64,000 nucleotides of DNA from Pempheris klunzingeri (taxonomy: Eukaryota; Chordata; Actinopteri; Acropomatiformes; Pempheridae): positions 19,454,885-19,518,884 of the forward strand of contig NC_092029.1 of assembly GCF_042242105.1 (NCBI RefSeq), written 5' to 3'. The notes under the pieces are model-generated. The model was not told the origin of the DNA, did no database searches, and was given only the letters and a program-made list of their open reading frames with translations. The translations under genes were made by a program, and so were the position numbers. Of this stretch, positions 59,494-64,000 are shown piece after piece (position 1 is the first letter of the stretch; each line of letters starts with the position of its first letter).

Positions 59494-60879
59494 AACATGC
59501 AAGGTCTTCACCTGACCGTCAGTCATATCAAAATGAATGATAAAGAAATTATTTTATTTTATTTTTTTAATTTATTTAATTTATCTTATTTAATTTACTG
59601 TGCACATTCATGCTTGTCCTGCCTGTCCTGCCTGTCCTGGTTCCTGACTCCCGCCTCCAGCTTCAGTACCCTTGCTGGGCTCCGATTGCCCAGATCAGCC
59701 CCTGAGACTCGGCAGCTTTTTGTGTATTGTTTTGTTAGCTGTCCGCCTTTTGTTAGTTTTTCCGAGCATTGCATGTCAAAGAGATCAATGACACATCCAT
59801 GCTGATAATGCTGGTGTCTGGATACTCAGAGCTAGCTAATTATAAAAAGCTTGCTAACTTTGATTTGGGCCCCATACAGTAGGTGTTGGTATGCATCTTC
59901 AAGTTGTTTGCAATCCGCCATCTAATCTTTGAGGAACACCCTTCCAGGTTGCTGGTTGTCAGGGTGGTTGCTGTGTGGTGGTGTGAAAAGGCCTTATTGC
60001 AGCTAAATAGCATGTCACCATTAGACTCCCTATGCCTGGTGAACAGTTGTCTTTCAAACACCCACTGTACACACCCAGTCTTCATGTGTAAAATTGTTCT
60101 CCTCTAATAGTAATAGGCTATTCCTGTTCTCCATATTCACTCTTTCTTGCCATTGGCACACCTTTAGTGGGTGCCGCGTTTTCGTCAATAAGCCTGTGGA
60201 TACTGTGGGCTACTGCAGTGTGAATCGAATCAAAGTTTACCGCCCCATGGGGCTCCAGAAGTCAATGAGCTCTGCTTTGTTTTCAGATATACTGACTATA
60301 GGATTATCTTAATGGAATCCAAGCTTTTCATTTTCCTTTGCTGCCCAAGATTATGCTTTAGCCTTTAACACTGTTTTGATAGATTATTAAATAACAACAT
60401 GGCAACCGTGTATGCATGACAGCAGGGCTGTCATTTGTGTCCGCAGACAGCCTGTCCAGGCAGACTTCAGAGGGTAGCGTCCGTCTGTGGCAGCACAACG
60501 AGGCCTGGATCTGTTAACAGTAGCTGTAGATGGACCAAAACACATTAGTGGCCTGTAGAAACTTCAGTCTTCACATATGTGAAAGTGAAAGTCATGAGGA
60601 CTGCAGGAGTAGTGCTGGGCACACTTGACAAAACTTGATTTATTAATTCTATAATATTCCTTGTGAGATAGCTTGTGTGCAAAGTTGGCATTGTGTCCTT
60701 AGAGCGGTTCTAGATGAAGGGTCATGAATATCAAACATGCAATATGTTCATCCCCTGAAGCATGAATGTGCACAGTAAATGAAATAAGATAAACAAAATA
60801 AATTAAAAAAATAAAATAAAATAATTTATTTATCATTCATTTTGATATGACTGACGGTCAGGTGAAGACCTTGCATGTT
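59494..60879. repeat. Inverted repeat: two 120-bp arms around 1.15 kb
   Basis: The left arm 59494-59613 (starting AACATGCAAGGTCTTCACCT) is inverted at 60760-60879 with only a handful of differences. The arms are equal in length and include an AT-rich block. The 1.15 kb between them has no recognised gene; part of it (59614-59780) looks like LTR-type sequence (CCTGCCTGTCC repeats, then GTTCCTGACTCCCGCC). It could be a fold-back element or the scar of an inverted duplication. Confidence 0.8.
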
Positions 60880-60884
60880 GCCAT

Positions 60885-60975
60885 CAACGTGAGTCTGTGA
60901 ATGGGTGACTGAGAGGCACGTTTTTTTTTGGATGAGAGCACTATATAAATGCAACTATTTTCCATTCACATTGTC
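60885..60975 (+). mobile_element. LINE/SINE 3' tail fragment
   Basis: GTGAATGGGTGACTGAGAGG followed by GAGCACTATATAAATGCAAC and TTTTCCATTCAC is the widespread 3' end of fish LINE/SINE copies. It directly abuts the right arm of the inverted repeat. Confidence 0.55.
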
Positions 60976-62129
60976 TGAGCTCTATCACAGAAAGAAACAT
61001 AGCATCTTAAACAGTCCAGCCTGCTAGTGAAGTGAGCGGGGGACATTTTTATGTAATGTTATAAATCTATCTGTACTCTTAGTATAGGTTTGAAAAAAGC
61101 TGCCTGCAAAGTTTCAAATAGATGCTTTTATTACAAAATGCATTCCGTTTAAATTTGTGCTTTATCTCACGGCTACAGAAATACTATTGGTTCAGTAACT
61201 TTGATGAATATTTAGGGCCCGAGCACCACGAGCACCACGAGCACCACGTGCCTCCTACAACATTTCAAAAATGAAGCCCCTCCACTCACCAGTTTCACAA
61301 GATTTGGCACACTGATGTATTATGTCCAGGCGCACAAAAAAGTATCTTGGTGCCATGACCTAATTCGGCCATTTTGGATTTAATTGGAAATTGAAATTGG
61401 AATCTCTATTCATACTGATTTCAAATGTAATAAAATGCTGTATTTGCTCTTATTCTTTGTTCTTTGAGGGCCAAATTAAATTAGATTCTCTTTTGATTCT
61501 TAAGTGGCTGTAGTTGCTTGTTTGAAAGGTGTGTTTCCATTTGTGAAGATAGAGATGCTTTGCATTTCAGCTTTCCGAATGATAGCTACTTTAATTTTAG
61601 TGATTAATTTTCAGGGCCCAGGTTCGGCAAATCCTTCTGAAATGCTCATACATACAGCACACTCTCCATCCCACAGCTTCTGTCCAAGAAAGTCACAAAG
61701 ACAAAAGGTGACAACAACACTGGCATTGCCTGGGGTCATTTATTCATACCCGTAGGTGCATGGTCATATAAGCCCTCTCCACATGTATAAAGCACATATG
61801 GACTGAAGAGGCAAACTCCTGTGAAGACCTCCAGGATCTTGGCAAGAGCTAGCTCATTGCGCCCCGACCAATGTCCTAATCCGAACGAATCAGATGTTGA
61901 AGTGTCCTCATCCCTATAATCCGTATACTGTCAGTTCACTGTATTTAGGTCTGATGCCATCATACCAGTCCATTTCTGATATTAAAATCCTTATATTAAA
62001 ATAAGATGTAATGGTCCATGAAATTAATCCATAGGCAGGATTTTGCTGCTTCTGGCATATTGGCAATCTTATACTGTAATACCATAAATCAGTATTATCA
62101 TAAAAGAGCGATTACACTGACAGTCTATG
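60976..62129. other. Gene-free stretch with a 9-bp tandem repeat
   Basis: No exon seen. GAGCACCAC is repeated three times at 61221-61247 after a GGGCCC. The following GCACACTGATGTATTATGTC sequence resembles a dispersed fish element, but no ends were found. Confidence 0.4.
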
Positions 62130-62510
62130 TCATGGACAATGACGGAGCGATTGCACTCCTAATCCCCAACCTCCTGAACACACTCCTCTGCTCATTCTCC
62201 AGTCCGCACCTGCCAGCTTTTTCCACCAGTACACACCCACTGCCACTGCCACATACCTGTTGCTGATTAGCTCATTATCCCATAATACTATTTGCCAGAT
62301 TGTAGTTTTACTGTTTTGTATCGTATGTGACTGTAACCTGCCTAACGTGTTTGTATCTCTGCCTGGTTGTCTGGATTTTTGGTTTTTGACTTCTGGAACA
62401 GACTGTACATTACCCTGCTTTATCCATCAATAAATCGCTGCCTTACTCCTGCCTCTGCCCCGTGATTCTGCATTTGAGTCTTCTGAATCGTGAGTCGGTC
62501 TGACACCTCT
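62130..62510 (+). mobile_element. LTR-like fragment
   Basis: A pyrimidine-rich stretch with CCTGCCTCTGCC, an internal poly(A) signal (AATAAA about 62430), then CTGCATTTGAGTCTTCTGA and TCTGACAC near the end resembles the 3' half of a Gypsy-type LTR. There is no internal region or second LTR in the window, so it would be a solo or truncated LTR. Assignment rests on overall likeness only. Confidence 0.4.
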
Positions 62511-62636
62511 TTGTCTCTGCATATATCAGCACTACACTGACGCAGTCTTTAAAGAAAGGCATTAAAATGTACAGCCTGTGCCTTACCAGTACAGGAAGCC
62601 AAAGCAGAAGAATAGCTAGTCAAGTTAATTTGATAC

Positions 62637-62700
62637 TTAAAGGGACAGTTCACCCCCAAATCAAAAATACATTTTACCCTGGAGAAACAGTGAAATGGAA
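62637..62700 (+). mobile_element. End of a dispersed fish DNA element
   Basis: TTAAAGGGACAGTTCACCCC and the following AAATCAAAAATACATTTTAC are the usual terminus of a very common teleost non-autonomous DNA transposon. The opposite end was not found. Confidence 0.5.
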
Positions 62701-62889
62701 AAAAAATAATTAGATCCATAGATATGCATCCTACGATTAATAATGAAGACTTGAAATCTGCCAGACAGTCCTACATTACTCAGCAAAAATAATCAGAATA
62801 ATTCCTCGTTCCATGAGTTTCATATCAGATATAATAGATACATTTTTTGGAGCAATACATTTACCTCTGTCTCACCATCATCGCATCAG

Positions 62890-63033
62890 TTTAGCATCAT
62901 GAGCTCAACATTTACATTCTCACCTGTTAACTCCAGAGATCTGGAGGACATAGTTCAGTACATAAAGCCTTGTATCTGTTCTTTTCATCCAATTCCTACT
63001 AAACTGTTCAAATCAGTCTCTTATTGTGTTATA

Positions 63034-63070
<37 letters not shown>

Positions 63071-63930
63071 AAATGACTGCTTCTTTCAAGTGTGCTTTAA
63101 TCATAACTTTGAAAAACAATCTAGACCCATCTGTCATTAATAATTAGACTAATTTCCAACCTTCTAAGCAAAATAATGGAAAGAAGTTGTATACAAACAA
63201 CTGGATGGACATCTTTCAATTCACAATATATACATTATACCTTCCAATCGTTTTTCAGAATGACTCAAAGCACCAAAACAGCTCTCATAAGAATAACAAC
63301 CCTAAGATTCATCCAAGAGGACAGAAGCTTTTGTGTTTCAACTGGTAATTTCAAATCTGCAGAAACAAAAATCTTCTCTGAGGTTCCACAAGGGTCAGTA
63401 CTTGGACCATTGCTCTTTATTGTATACATGCTCCTGCTTGGTATTATCATAAAGAAACACAATATGTCCTACCATTCATATGCTGATGCTGTATCCAGAA
63501 TTAGATCATCATGACCCGGTTACTTAAGGCAATCTAGGTGTTGTGAGCAGTTTTGTGTAGGAACTAATTTCTATCGAACTACGCCCACCAACCATTTCAC
63601 TGCGCATCTACACATGGATGAGAGGCTCGTGCTTGTGATAGCGCTGGCTGTAAACAGCAATGGGGTCCTGGATTTGCTTTAGTTGTACCAAACCTGACTG
63701 TACAGTGGTAGTATAGCGCCCCTTGCTGCTGATTACTGAGAACAATACTGCGCTTCATTAAACATCATTAGCAGGAATCAAGTCAATGATTTGAATTCCC
63801 GAATCGTTGGGTCTCTCTCTTAATTAAAGAGTTTGGTCTAGACCTGCTCTTTATGGAAAGCGTCTTGAGATAACGCTGTTTTGAATTGGTGCTATATAGA
63901 TAAAGGTTGATTGTTTGAATTAATGGACAT
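62890..63930 (+). mobile_element. L2-like LINE remnant with reverse-transcriptase fragments and 3' tail
   Basis: 62899-63010 encodes a linker-like segment (SSTFTFSPVNSRDLEDIVQY ... HPIPTKLFK). After a (TA)n(GA)n run at 63037-63071, 63176-63514 encodes the later RT part: [14 protein letters not shown], then [20 protein letters not shown] and YHSYADA, where the usual YADD catalytic motif ends in Ala. The tail at about 63825-63905 (AGAGTTTGGTCTAGACCTGC ... GGTGCTATATAGATAAAGG) is the typical L2 3' end. Internal parts are deleted and frames broken, so the copy is dead. Confidence 0.75.
63037..63071 (+). repeat. (TA)n(GA)n microsatellite
   Basis: A TA run passes into a GA run of about ten units inside the L2-like remnant. 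Confidence 0.9.
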
Positions 63931-64000
63931 GTCTCCATTTATTAATTAATGATTGATATAGATTGGGAGGGAGAATGGTTTTCACATTATAAAAAAAGAA

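Noticed and set aside
1..64000. CRISPR arrays, operons, bacterial-type islands, tRNA or rRNA genes
   Set aside because: The sequence is vertebrate; the tandem repeats seen are microsatellites, and no tRNA cloverleaf or rRNA segment was recognised by eye.

Overview
The window is genomic DNA from a ray-finned (teleost) fish. The genes are split into many short exons with GT-AG introns, the proteins are vertebrate ones, and the introns and gaps are full of fish-type mobile elements (Tc1, piggyBac-like TTAA elements, L2-like LINEs, a Ty3/Gypsy gag fragment) and microsatellites. No bacterial, plasmid or phage sequence was seen.

Layout. 1-3 kb: the first coding exon of a small membrane-anchored protein on the minus strand, then a gene-poor stretch, then a compact divergent promoter with a short minus-strand ORF and the start of a large plus-strand gene. 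2978-19685: a 23-exon plus-strand gene whose exons join without any phase conflict into 1767 codons. It encodes a CRAL-TRIO (Sec14-like) domain, a helical spectrin-like region, a long disordered region with coiled coils, and a complete 375-residue actin fold at the C-terminus. This is the most unusual object here: it looks like a Dbl/SESTD1-type N-terminus in which the usual C-terminal part is replaced by an actin with altered catalytic residues. 22055-29316: cfap206 (cilia and flagella associated protein 206, 624 aa), with an RFX X-box-like site about 80 bp upstream. 31961-36956: pm20d2 (M20 family dipeptidase, 431 aa). 36957-43197: a 3' to 3' gap with transposon relics, a stray duplicated pm20d2 exon and probably the gabrr1 3' UTR. 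43198-58133: gabrr1 on the minus strand (GABA-A receptor rho1 subunit, 10 coding exons, 468 aa). 58134-64000: no gene, a mixture of LINE, LTR-like and inverted-repeat sequence.

The cfap206 - pm20d2 - gabrr1 neighbourhood corresponds to human 6q15, where PM20D2 lies beside GABRR1. The genes are not an operon. Cfap206 is axonemal; pm20d2 removes aberrant beta-alanyl and GABA-type dipeptides; gabrr1 makes a GABA-gated chloride channel subunit. Exon coordinates below were derived by hand from splice sites, phase and protein similarity recalled from the families, without database searches.
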